Source: Acidobacteriota bacterium
GTDB lineage: Bacteria; Acidobacteriota; Thermoanaerobaculia; Multivoradales; JAHEKO01
Direction: 5' to 3'
Length of the DNA: 9,804 bases
NCBI GenBank assembly: GCA_030610025.1
Contig: JAUWSP010000061.1
Location: 1-9,804 of the forward strand
Shown in pieces: positions 1 through 6,579 of this stretch (positions within the stretch are counted from its first letter, which is position 1; each line of letters opens with the position of its first letter). The notes below the pieces were generated by a model. It was not told the origin of the DNA, ran no database searches, and saw nothing but the letters and a program-made list of their open reading frames with translations. A program made the translations under genes and the position numbers.

Positions 1-1
1 A

Positions 2-790
2 GGCGACCTGGAAGATCTGCTCGGTGGAGAGGGCAAGCTTCCCGTGATTCCCGAGCAGATTGCCGTGGGGATTCCTGCCGACCTGCTCCGTCAGAGGCCC
101 GACGTGAGGGCGGCGGAGATGAATGCCATGGCTCAAAACGCCCTGGTCGGAGTGGCTACGGCCGATCTCTACCCCAGCTTCAGCCTGGTGGGGTTTCTCG
201 GCCTCGCGTCCGGTAGCCCTGGCAACGACAGTCTCGGTGATTTCTTCAGCAGCTCCAGCCTGACCTACAACGTGGGCGGGAGTTTTGTTTGGCCCTTCCT
301 CAACTACGGCCGCATCCGCAACAACATCCGCGTTCAGGACGCCCGTCTGCAGCAGGCCCTGATCACCTATCGAGAAACGGTGATCCAGGCAGCCCGGGAG
401 GTCGAGGACGCGATGACGGCCTACATCGGGGCCGAGCTGCAAGGCCGAATCCTCGCCGCGGCGGTCGGTTCGGCGCAGCGCTCGAATGATCTATCGATGC
501 TGCGCTACCAGGAGGGATTCTCGGACTACCAACGGGTGCTCGATGCGCAACAATCACTCTTTGTTCAACAGGGGCGCCATGTCGATAGTCGAGGGGCCGC
601 GGTGCTAGCGGTGGTGGATCTGTACAAAGCGATGGGGGGTGACTGGGAGACAGACGATGAGGCTTACGAGGTCTCACCTGAAACCCGCGATCAGATGGAG
701 CAGCGCACGAACTGGGGCGAATACTTCGATTCCGACGGCGACAGTGCCAATGAGGATGCCAGTGCCAGCGAGTCCGGAGGCAGTGAGTAG
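2..790 (+). CDS. Outer-membrane efflux channel, NodT/TolC-like family (3' part)
   Basis: This is the C-terminal part of a TolC-like outer-membrane factor, the channel through which a tripartite pump expels its substrate. The frame is open from the window edge, so the start and roughly the first half lie upstream. The GTG at 44 is internal and not a start. Diagnostic is the stretch IPADLLRQRPDVRAAE followed by ADLYPSFSLVG, the hallmark of the second repeat in NodT-family lipoprotein channels. Next come a YNVGGSFVWPFLNYGRIRNN segment and long heptad-like helices (YRETVIQAAREVEDAMTAY, then SLFVQQGRHVDSRGAAVLAVVDLYKAMGG), as expected for the coiled-coil barrel. The end is an acidic, Ser/Asp/Glu-rich tail of about 30 residues, unlike the compact end of most TolC proteins. 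Three bases separate its TAG from the HlyD start, so it belongs to the downstream export operon. The family call is firm; the substrate is unknown. Confidence 0.93.
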   Translation, partial: GDLEDLLGGEGKLPVIPEQIAVGIPADLLRQRPDVRAAEMNAMAQNALVGVATADLYPSFSLVGFLGLASGSPGNDSLGDFFSSSSLTYNVGGSFVWPFLNYGRIRNNIRVQDARLQQALITYRETVIQAAREVEDAMTAYIGAELQGRILAAAVGSAQRSNDLSMLRYQEGFSDYQRVLDAQQSLFVQQGRHVDSRGAAVLAVVDLYKAMGGDWETDDEAYEVSPETRDQMEQRTNWGEYFDSDGDSANEDASASESGGSE

Positions 791-793
791 AAG

Positions 794-1963
794 ATGAATG
801 AGCAAAACCAGCAGGTGCCCGCACCCGCCGATGAGCCCGATCTCTCCGAGGGTCCCGACAGCAAGAAGGCCGAGACGGTGTCTGACGAGCCACCGAAGAG
901 GGATCCGGTCCGCAAGTGGACCGTCATTATCCTCATCCTGATTCTGGCCTTGCTTGGTTACTACCTGGTGGCCGATCGCCAGACACCCTATACGACCCAG
1001 GCCCGTCTCAACGCGTTGGTTGTTCCCATCGCTCCCCTGATCTCGGGTCAGGTCGAAGACGTGATGGTGACCAACAACCAACAGGTCACTAGTGGCGATG
1101 TCTTGTTCACCATCAACATCGACACCTATGAGTTGGAGCTTCGTGCTGCGGAGGCCGATCTCCAGGCAGCTCGCCAAGCGGTCGGTGCGTCGACCGCGAA
1201 CGTCAACGCGGCAGAGGCTTCTCTGATAGCCGCACAGGCCAGTCGCAAACAGGCCGAGCAGGACGCTGTTCGCCTGCGCGGTATCCGGGCCGAGGATCCG
1301 GGTGCGATCTCGGAGCGACGCCTCCAGTACGCTGAATCGGGATTGGCGGCGGCCGAGGCAAACGTCGACGCTGCCGAGGCGAATCTAGAGAAAGCCATTC
1401 AAGACCTTGGACTCGAGGGTGAGAACAATGTCCGAATTCTGAAGGCTGAGGTGGCCATCGCCAACGTCGAGCTCAACATAGAACGCGCTACGGTCTACGC
1501 ACCCGACGACGGTGTCGTCACCGATGTGCGGCTCGACCGCGGGAATTTTGCCGCCTCCGGTGCTCCGCAGATGACCTTTATCGCGGTGGACAATCTCTGG
1601 GTGCAGGCGGACTTCACCGAGAACAACCTGGGGCACATCGAGGTGGGGAATCCTGTCGAACTGATCTTTGATTCGCGGCCGGGCAGGGTTTTCAACGGTA
1701 CGGTGCGCGGCACCGGCTTCGGCGTCGACGTCGGTGCAGCGCCACTGGGTAGCCTGCCAACCATCGAAAACGACAAGAACTGGCTGCGGGATGCGCAGCG
1801 CTTCCCGGTGCTCGTGGACTTCGACTCAGAGCACCTTGCCGAGTTGAACGTGAGGGTCGGCTCACAGGCATCCGTCATGGTGTACACGGGCAGTCACCCG
1901 TTCATCAACATGCTGGGGCGTCTGCGAATTCGGCTGGCCACCTACCTGAGTTATGCCTACTGA
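794..1963 (+). CDS. HlyD/EmrA-type membrane-fusion (periplasmic adaptor) protein
   Basis: This 389-residue adaptor would bridge an inner-membrane transporter to the outer-membrane channel. Residues 1-41 are a charged cytoplasmic tail rich in Pro, Asp and Glu. One membrane helix follows at about 42-60 (WTVIILILILALLGYYLV). Then come the first half of a biotinyl-lipoyl-like domain (about 75-112, with the PLISGQVEDVMVTNNQQVTSG stretch), an Ala/Glu-rich alpha-hairpin coiled coil (about 115-232), the second lipoyl half (YAPDDGVVTDVRLDRGNFA) and a beta-barrel (from about 258). The ending LATYLSYAY resembles EmrA/YibH-type adaptors. The ATG at 794 lies 13 nt after a GGAGG (776-780) inside the previous gene. 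The next gene begins 11 nt before this one ends. Position between an outer-membrane factor and a DUF2955 protein supports a three-part exporter. The substrate is not inferable. Confidence 0.93.
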   Translation: MNEQNQQVPAPADEPDLSEGPDSKKAETVSDEPPKRDPVRKWTVIILILILALLGYYLVADRQTPYTTQARLNALVVPIAPLISGQVEDVMVTNNQQVTSGDVLFTINIDTYELELRAAEADLQAARQAVGASTANVNAAEASLIAAQASRKQAEQDAVRLRGIRAEDPGAISERRLQYAESGLAAAEANVDAAEANLEKAIQDLGLEGENNVRILKAEVAIANVELNIERATVYAPDDGVVTDVRLDRGNFAASGAPQMTFIAVDNLWVQADFTENNLGHIEVGNPVELIFDSRPGRVFNGTVRGTGFGVDVGAAPLGSLPTIENDKNWLRDAQRFPVLVDFDSEHLAELNVRVGSQASVMVYTGSHPFINMLGRLRIRLATYLSYAY

Positions 1964-3050
1964 GGAACCCGTGGCGAACCCACCTATGGACATCGCCAGC
2001 CGCCGCATCCTTCGCATGGCGTTGGGCACCTCACTGGCTCTGTGGTTTTCGCAATCGGCCGGCGGCTCGATGTCGTTCATCATGGCGGTGTTCACCTTCG
2101 TCTTCCTGTCCCTGCCATTACCCAGGCCGTCGCTCAAGTTCGCCTTTGGATTCGTGCTGATCCTGGCGGTGTCGTTCTTTGGCGGAGCGCTGATCGTACC
2201 TTTCCTGGAACATGCACGCTGGGCGGGCATCCTGATGTTCGTGCTGGCTCTTTTCTACAGCTTCTATTACTCCGCCAAAGGCGGCTCAGCCGCGCTCGGG
2301 ACTTTGGCCACCGTGGGGCTGACCCTTGCCGCAGCAATCGGCTCGGTCAGCGCAGAGGCGCTGATGGGGATCGCCGGCGAGGTGACTCTCAACGCGGCCA
2401 AGGCCATGGTCTTCGTCTGGCTGGCGCACGCGCTGATACCGGATCCACCACTGGACCCCGTAGCGGCTGGTAAGAGTCCCCCCAAGCCATCCCTGCCGGA
2501 CCTGCACACGGCCCGTCTCAAAGCCATGCGCTCGATGCTGATCGTGCTGCCGCTAGCAATGTTCTTGTTGTTCAGTAGCTCCAGCATGAGCTACGCGATT
2601 GTGATGATCAAGGTAGCGACCATGGGCCAGCAGGCCAACCTGGATTCCAGCCGCACCATGGGCCGTTCTCTCATCCAGTCCACCATCATTGGAGGCGTCG
2701 GCGCCATCATCGCCTGGCAGGTGCTCAGCATCTACCCGTCGCTTCTGCTCTACACGCTGCTGATCGCGCTCTTCTTGCTGTTGGCTGGGCCGAAGATCTT
2801 CCAGGGCGCAGGAATGGGCCCCAAAGCATCCACCTGGTCGTACGGGATTCTCACCATGATCATCGTGATCGCGCCGGCCGTCATGGACGGGGCTGGAAGT
2901 GATGGGGCGAGCTCCGCGTTCTACACTCGCTTGTTCCTCTTCCTGGTGATCGCCGTATACGGCAACGTCGCGGTAGCAGTCTTCGACGCCTTCTGGCCAG
3001 AAGTAATGCAGGGCGGCAAATCCCTGCAACCCCAACCGGCCCCGGCGTAG
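1953..3050 (+). CDS. DUF2955 inner-membrane protein, FUSC/aromatic-acid-exporter-like
   Basis: This is a 365-residue polytopic inner-membrane protein, probably the transport subunit of the preceding HlyD/outer-membrane-factor system. About ten to eleven hydrophobic segments fall into two halves: roughly 22-40, 41-57, 62-82, 90-106, 114-132, 147-162, then 194-220, 242-260, 262-280, 296-312 and 324-345. A Pro-rich soluble linker lies at about 163-190. The repeated-half layout and the partnership with an HlyD protein are typical of DUF2955 proteins, which are related to FUSC/AaeB-like exporters. I recognise this from the sequence pattern rather than from a search. The start is uncertain. ATG 1953 overlaps the HlyD gene by 11 nt but has no clear ribosome site. 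In-frame GTG 1971 follows GAGGAA (1962-1967) by 3 nt, and ATG 1986 is another choice. All three leave the membrane domain intact. Confidence 0.85.
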   Translation: MPTEEPVANPPMDIASRRILRMALGTSLALWFSQSAGGSMSFIMAVFTFVFLSLPLPRPSLKFAFGFVLILAVSFFGGALIVPFLEHARWAGILMFVLALFYSFYYSAKGGSAALGTLATVGLTLAAAIGSVSAEALMGIAGEVTLNAAKAMVFVWLAHALIPDPPLDPVAAGKSPPKPSLPDLHTARLKAMRSMLIVLPLAMFLLFSSSSMSYAIVMIKVATMGQQANLDSSRTMGRSLIQSTIIGGVGAIIAWQVLSIYPSLLLYTLLIALFLLLAGPKIFQGAGMGPKASTWSYGILTMIIVIAPAVMDGAGSDGASSAFYTRLFLFLVIAVYGNVAVAVFDAFWPEVMQGGKSLQPQPAPA

Positions 3051-3067
3051 CTCGAACTACCGCGGGG
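3040..3067 (+). terminator. Weak hairpin at the end of the export operon
   Basis: CCCCG/CGGGG (5 bp), two mismatches, then GTAG/CTAC (4 bp) around a 6-nt loop form an imperfect hairpin spanning the DUF2955 stop codon. No T-run follows, so it may only stabilise the mRNA 3' end or mean nothing. Confidence 0.2.
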
Positions 3068-3193
3068 TGCTGTCAAGTTGAAGCGCCAAGTAGCAGAGGA
3101 CGCCGGTGAACGCCAAAACACCGAGCTAGCACGGAGACAGGGATCAGTACTCGCCCGATCTCGGGTCAGACCTCTCTGCATTGCGGGCGCGAT

Positions 3194-3222
3194 TTGACCC
3201 GGAAGCCGACAAGTCGTATCTT
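3194..3222 (+). promoter_or_regulatory. Candidate sigma70-type promoter of the SGNH-pncB-pncA operon
   Basis: TTGACC (3194-3199) and TATCTT (3217-3222) are separated by exactly 17 nt, matching the housekeeping consensus at 5 of 6 and 4 of 6 positions. The -10 element ends 56 nt before the SGNH start codon, so transcription would begin near 3229. Two small palindromes lie just upstream: CCCGA-TC-TCGGG at 3154-3165 and GGTC-A-GACC at 3164-3172. They could be regulator sites, but nothing ties them to a particular factor. The rest of the 228-bp gap (3051-3278) shows no recognisable gene. Confidence 0.5.
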
Positions 3223-3278
3223 CAGCTGCGGGCAAGGGATGCGTCTGCCATAGCGTTCCGTTTCCACCTGCAAAGACT

Positions 3279-4316
3279 ATGCGCGATTTGTTCTCAGGCA
3301 AGGGCCGTGGTGCCAATCTTCTATTGGTCGTACTTTCCGTTCTCCTGGTCGTCGGGGGCACTGAAGTGGCCTTGGGTTTGTTCTACCCAATCGACTACCT
3401 ACAGGTGCCCGACAAAGCTTCGGATGATCTGTTCAAAGGGGCTCTCCATCGGTCATCCGCCGTGCCGGGTCTATCTTTCGAGCTGGCGCCGAACCGACAG
3501 AAGAAATACGAGGGCGTCTGGATTCGTACCAACAGCCTCGGCATGCGTGATTCGGAGCCAGCGCCCGCCGAAGACGATGCCGCATCCAGGATTGTGGTTC
3601 TCGGAGACTCCTTTACCTTTGGCTTTCGTGTAGATGTCGACTCGACCTTTCCAGATCTCCTCGAATCAAGACTCAACGAAGAGACGACGAAGCAACGGTT
3701 CGAGGTCCTGAATCTGGGTGTTTCCGGCTACAACACACGGGATGCGGCGCTCGTTCTCGAGCACAAGGGTCTGCTCTGGCAGCCCGATGTGGTCATCCTC
3801 GGTTATTCGCTCAACGACCCCGAGACCAAGGCGGTGCAGCCGCTCAATGGCTACTTTCAGGAGCCGGCGGTCTGGCAGCGAAGCAATCTGGCCCGACTCA
3901 TTGCCAAAGCCAGGCGCGATCTGGAGGTGGAGCTTTGGGGTGGAGGAGATTACTACAGCTACCTCCATGCGGAGGGCCATAAGAATTGGGATAGCGTCGT
4001 TCGTGCTCTTGATGACATTCAGACGCTGGCCGAGAGCCAGCAGATCCCTGTGCTTGTGGTGATTTTCCCCAACATGCTGAACAGACGCTGGTCTGCCTAT
4101 CCCTATTCGGATCTTCACCGCCAGGTTGCTGAGGTCTCTCATGAAAGAGGATTCGCAGTGATCGACCTGTTGGATCGATTCTCCGAATACCCCGCAAGAG
4201 CTGTACGAGTGCGTCGCGGCGATCCCCATCCGAGCCCCTTGGGTCATGCCTTGGCGGCCGAAGCAATCTACGAGTGGATCGCGACCGAGTTTCCACCTGC
4301 CGAAGTGTCCAGATGA
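3279..4316 (+). CDS. Membrane-anchored SGNH/GDSL-family hydrolase
   Basis: This 345-residue protein has an N-terminal signal anchor (about 12-34, ANLLLVVLSVLLVVGGTEVA) followed by an SGNH-fold domain that should face the periplasm. All four conserved blocks are visible. Block I is VVLGDSFTFG with nucleophile Ser111. Block II is NLGVSGYNT with the oxyanion Gly147/Gly150 region. Block III is GYSLNDPE with Asn179. Block V is DPHPSPLGH with Asp315 and His317. The family hydrolyses esters or transfers acyl groups on carbohydrates, lipids and envelope polymers; the substrate here is unknown. ATG 3279 is the only sensible start in frame, although no clear ribosome site precedes it. The TGA overlaps the pncB ATG (ATGA, 4313-4316), so translation is probably coupled to NAD-salvage genes, an odd pairing. 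An unrelated passenger gene sharing the promoter is equally possible. Confidence 0.9.
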   Translation: MRDLFSGKGRGANLLLVVLSVLLVVGGTEVALGLFYPIDYLQVPDKASDDLFKGALHRSSAVPGLSFELAPNRQKKYEGVWIRTNSLGMRDSEPAPAEDDAASRIVVLGDSFTFGFRVDVDSTFPDLLESRLNEETTKQRFEVLNLGVSGYNTRDAALVLEHKGLLWQPDVVILGYSLNDPETKAVQPLNGYFQEPAVWQRSNLARLIAKARRDLEVELWGGGDYYSYLHAEGHKNWDSVVRALDDIQTLAESQQIPVLVVIFPNMLNRRWSAYPYSDLHRQVAEVSHERGFAVIDLLDRFSEYPARAVRVRRGDPHPSPLGHALAAEAIYEWIATEFPPAEVSR

Positions 4317-5815
4317 GAACCCCGGAGTCGAGCCTGCGAATCCCCGGAGAGTCGGTCGGTCTTCTCACCGACCTCTACCAGCTCACCATGGCCTACGGCT
4401 ACTGGAAGACGGGGGAGCTCGAGACGGAGGCGGCTTTCAACCTCTATTTCCGCTCCAGCCCGTTCGAGGGCGGCTACACCATCGCCTGCGGCCTCGGCTA
4501 TCTCGTCGACTTCGTCGAGTCCTTCTCTTTCTCCGACGAAGACCTGACCTACCTGGCGAGCCTGAAGGGAAACGACGGTGAGGCCCTGTTCGAGGAAGCC
4601 TTTCTCGAGTATCTGCAACAGGTCGACTTGACCTGCGATATCGACGCCGTCCCCGAGGGTACGGTGGTCTTCCCAAATGAGCCGCTGGTGCGCATCCGTG
4701 GCCCGCTGATCCAGTGTCAGCTGCTGGAGACCCCGCTGGTCAACATCATCAATTTTCAGAGTCTGATCGCCACCAAGGCCTCACGGGTCTGCGAAGCGGC
4801 CCAGGGTGATCGGGTCATCGAGTTCGGGCTCCGACGGGCGCAAGGCTTCGATGGCGCCCTGGCCGCCAGTCGAGCTGCCTACATCGGTGGCTGCGAATCG
4901 ACCTCCAACGTTCTGGCCGGGAAGCTCTTCGGAATACCGCCGCGGGGAACCCACGCACACAGCTGGGTGATGATCTTCGACTCCGAGCTCGAGGCTTTTC
5001 AGGCCTACGCCGAGGCCATGCCCAACAACTGCATCCTGCTCGTCGACACCTACGACACCTTGCAGGGCGTGAGAAACGCGGTCGCGATCGGCGAGTGGCT
5101 GCGCGAGCGGGGAAGCAAGTTGGCGGGCATCCGCCTCGACTCCGGAGATCTGGCCTACCTGAGTATCGAGGCCCGGAAGATCCTGGACGAGGCCGGGTTT
5201 GAAGACGCGGCGATCGTCGCCAGTAATGAGCTCGACGAGCATGTCATCACGAGTCTCAAAGACCAGGGGGCCCGTATCAATGTCTGGGGCGTCGGCACGA
5301 AACTAATCACTGCTTGGGACCAGCCGGCTCTCGGTGCTGTCTACAAGCTGGCCGCGGTTCGACACGCTGGTAGCGATTGGGAGCCGCGGGTCAAGCTCTC
5401 GGAGCATGCGGCCAAGGTCAACATCCCCGGCTTCAGCCAGGTGCGCCGCTTCCAGAGAAACGGGGAATTCATCGCCGACATGATTTACGACGAGTTGGAC
5501 CCGCCGGCTGGCATCGCCGAGATCGTCGACCCCATGGACAGCACTCGCTGGAAGAAACTACCCCCTGGCGCCTCTCACGAGGATCTGCTGCTGCCGGTCT
5601 ATCGCGAAGGACGGCTCGAGGCCGTTGTGCCCTCACCGCAGGAGGCTCGGACGCGAACCCTGGAGCAGCTCTCGTCGTTTCACTCCGGGATTCGGCGCTT
5701 TCTCAACCCCCACCAATACCCGGTGGGTCTCGATCGTGGACTCCACGAGACCCGGATGCGGCTGATTCTCGAGGCCCGGACGGAAGTGGCCGCGCGAGAT
5801 CAGTGGGGATCATGA
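4313..5815 (+). CDS. pncB: Nicotinate phosphoribosyltransferase
   Basis: This cytoplasmic enzyme (EC 6.3.4.21) converts nicotinate and phosphoribosyl pyrophosphate to nicotinate mononucleotide, with ATP hydrolysis, in the Preiss-Handler route to NAD. Markers are LLTDLYQLTMAYGYWKTG at the N-terminus (about 17-34), EFGLRRAQG (about 180-188), the GTHAHSW segment (212-218) that should hold the phosphorylatable catalytic His, VDTYDT (244-249), the phosphate-binding-type LDSGDL (275-280) and VWGVGTK (314-320). At 500 residues it matches the long bacterial form rather than the roughly 400-residue E. coli PncB. I place the start at ATG 4313, where it overlaps the SGNH stop as ATGA. The frame also opens at GTG 4274, but that would add 13 residues with no family similarity. 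The gene ends in a second ATGA overlap with pncA, which supplies its nicotinate. Confidence in function is high. Confidence 0.96.
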   Translation: MRTPESSLRIPGESVGLLTDLYQLTMAYGYWKTGELETEAAFNLYFRSSPFEGGYTIACGLGYLVDFVESFSFSDEDLTYLASLKGNDGEALFEEAFLEYLQQVDLTCDIDAVPEGTVVFPNEPLVRIRGPLIQCQLLETPLVNIINFQSLIATKASRVCEAAQGDRVIEFGLRRAQGFDGALAASRAAYIGGCESTSNVLAGKLFGIPPRGTHAHSWVMIFDSELEAFQAYAEAMPNNCILLVDTYDTLQGVRNAVAIGEWLRERGSKLAGIRLDSGDLAYLSIEARKILDEAGFEDAAIVASNELDEHVITSLKDQGARINVWGVGTKLITAWDQPALGAVYKLAAVRHAGSDWEPRVKLSEHAAKVNIPGFSQVRRFQRNGEFIADMIYDELDPPAGIAEIVDPMDSTRWKKLPPGASHEDLLLPVYREGRLEAVVPSPQEARTRTLEQLSSFHSGIRRFLNPHQYPVGLDRGLHETRMRLILEARTEVAARDQWGS

Positions 5816-6450
5816 ACAGGGCGCTGATCCTCGTCGACCTGCAGAACGACTTCCTGCCGGGAGGGGCTCTTGCGGTACCCGATGGCGATCAGGTGATTCC
5901 TGTCGCCAATCGAGTGCAGCCCCTCTTCGATATCGTGGTGACCTCCCAGGACTGGCACCCGGCCGATCACGGCAGCTTTGCCGCCTCGCACCCAGGCAGG
6001 CAACCTGGAGAGCATATCGAGCTGGAGGGTCTCCCCCAGATCCTGTGGCCGACTCACTGCATTCAGGAATCAAATGGGGCGCGCCTGGCACAGGGGCTCG
6101 ACAGTTCGTGCATCGCTCGCATCTTCTACAAAGGGTCCGACCCCCAGATCGACAGCTACAGCTGCTTCTACGACAACGGTCACCGCCGCTCGACTGGGTT
6201 GGCCGACTATCTCAGAGACCAAGGAGTCGACACCGTCTACCTCCTTGGCCTGGCCACCGACTACTGCGTCAAGTTCTCGGCGCTGGATGCGGTAGCCGAA
6301 GAGTTCGCGGTCCATCTCATTCTCGACGGCTGCCGCGGCATCGATCTGGAGCCCGGCGACATCGAGCGGGCCCTGGAAGAGATGCGAGAGGTCGGCGTCG
6401 CCATCCTTTCGAGCAGCGACCTTATCGGCGGGACAGCCTTGTCGGTGTAG
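5812..6450 (+). CDS. pncA: Nicotinamidase
   Basis: This 212-residue cytoplasmic amidohydrolase of the isochorismatase-like superfamily hydrolyses nicotinamide to nicotinate and ammonia, feeding PncB. The catalytic triad is visible: Asp9 in LVDLQNDF, Lys107 in FYKGSD and Cys152 in LATDYCVKFSALDA. Metal-site residues also match the family: Asp47 and His49 in SQDWHP, His53, and His82 in WPTHC. ATG 5812 overlaps the pncB TGA as ATGA and gives the normal PncA length. A weak GGGGA lies 2 nt before the ATG, consistent with reinitiation by ribosomes finishing pncB. The reading frame is open for 145 further codons upstream, but these lie entirely inside pncB and are a GC-rich shadow. The C-terminus (GVAILSSSDLIGG) is complete. 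This is one of the most secure calls in the window. Confidence 0.97.
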   Translation: MNRALILVDLQNDFLPGGALAVPDGDQVIPVANRVQPLFDIVVTSQDWHPADHGSFAASHPGRQPGEHIELEGLPQILWPTHCIQESNGARLAQGLDSSCIARIFYKGSDPQIDSYSCFYDNGHRRSTGLADYLRDQGVDTVYLLGLATDYCVKFSALDAVAEEFAVHLILDGCRGIDLEPGDIERALEEMREVGVAILSSSDLIGGTALSV

Positions 6451-6465
6451 AAAGAACCGAGCGCG

Positions 6466-6516
6466 CCGGCTCGAGTCTCGCTCAGGATGACTTGGAATCA
6501 CGGCTCGAGCCGGTTT
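6466..6516 (+). terminator. 10-bp perfect inverted repeat after pncA, possible terminator
   Basis: CCGGCTCGAG (6466-6475) is repeated in perfect reverse complement as CTCGAGCCGG (6504-6513), with a 28-nt loop. A further U-G and C-G pair can extend the stem inward. Only TTT follows (6514-6516), so as an intrinsic terminator it is marginal. It lies 15 nt after the pncA stop and before the VOC gene. The loop sequence, CTCGCTCAGGATGAC and neighbours, looks like the core of dispersed palindromic intergenic repeats seen in some GC-rich genomes, but one copy here cannot show that. Confidence 0.35.
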
Positions 6517-6530
6517 CTGGAGATTCACCG

Positions 6531-6539
6531 TGGTAGATT
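6531..6539 (+). promoter_or_regulatory. Possible extended -10 promoter element for the VOC gene
   Basis: TGG-TAGATT resembles an extended -10 (TGn plus 4 of 6 matches to TATAAT). It would start transcription about 34 nt before the VOC ATG. No convincing -35 hexamer lies 16-18 nt upstream, so this is a weak suggestion. Confidence 0.2.
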
Positions 6540-6562
6540 GACTGTAACGACAAACCTGTCTC

Positions 6563-6569
6563 AGGAGGT
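6563..6569 (+). promoter_or_regulatory. Strong ribosome-binding site fixing the VOC start
   Basis: AGGAGGT is complementary to the 16S rRNA tail and lies 10 nt before ATG 6580. It excludes the longer in-frame start at 6487, and the resulting N-terminus is a clean signal peptide. Confidence 0.85.
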
Positions 6570-6579
6570 ACAGCACCCA

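Noticed and set aside
1140..1400. Repetitive GCGGC/GCCGAGGC-type motifs in the HlyD gene
   Set aside because: They encode Ala/Glu heptads of the adaptor's coiled coil and are explained by protein structure, not by a DNA repeat.
2921..3361. Minus-strand 146-codon frame across the 3051-3278 gap
   Set aside because: It overlaps two well-supported plus-strand genes, is Arg/Pro/Ser-rich like other antisense shadows here, and has no recognisable domain.
3181..3633. Plus-strand 150-codon frame starting in the gap
   Set aside because: Most of it is another frame of the SGNH gene and it contains the promoter candidate; the translation looks non-protein-like.
4274..4312. Upstream GTG start for pncB
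   Set aside because: It would add 13 residues inside the SGNH gene with no family similarity; ATG 4313 gives a clean ATGA overlap and the usual N-terminus.
5377..5811. 145-codon in-frame extension upstream of pncA
   Set aside because: It lies wholly within pncB in another frame, has a Gly/Arg/Pro-rich shadow composition, and PncA has normal length from ATG 5812 with its Asp9 motif in the expected place.
6487..6579. Longer start for the VOC protein
   Set aside because: AGGAGGT at 6563-6569 points to ATG 6580, and starting there leaves an intact signal peptide at the N-terminus.
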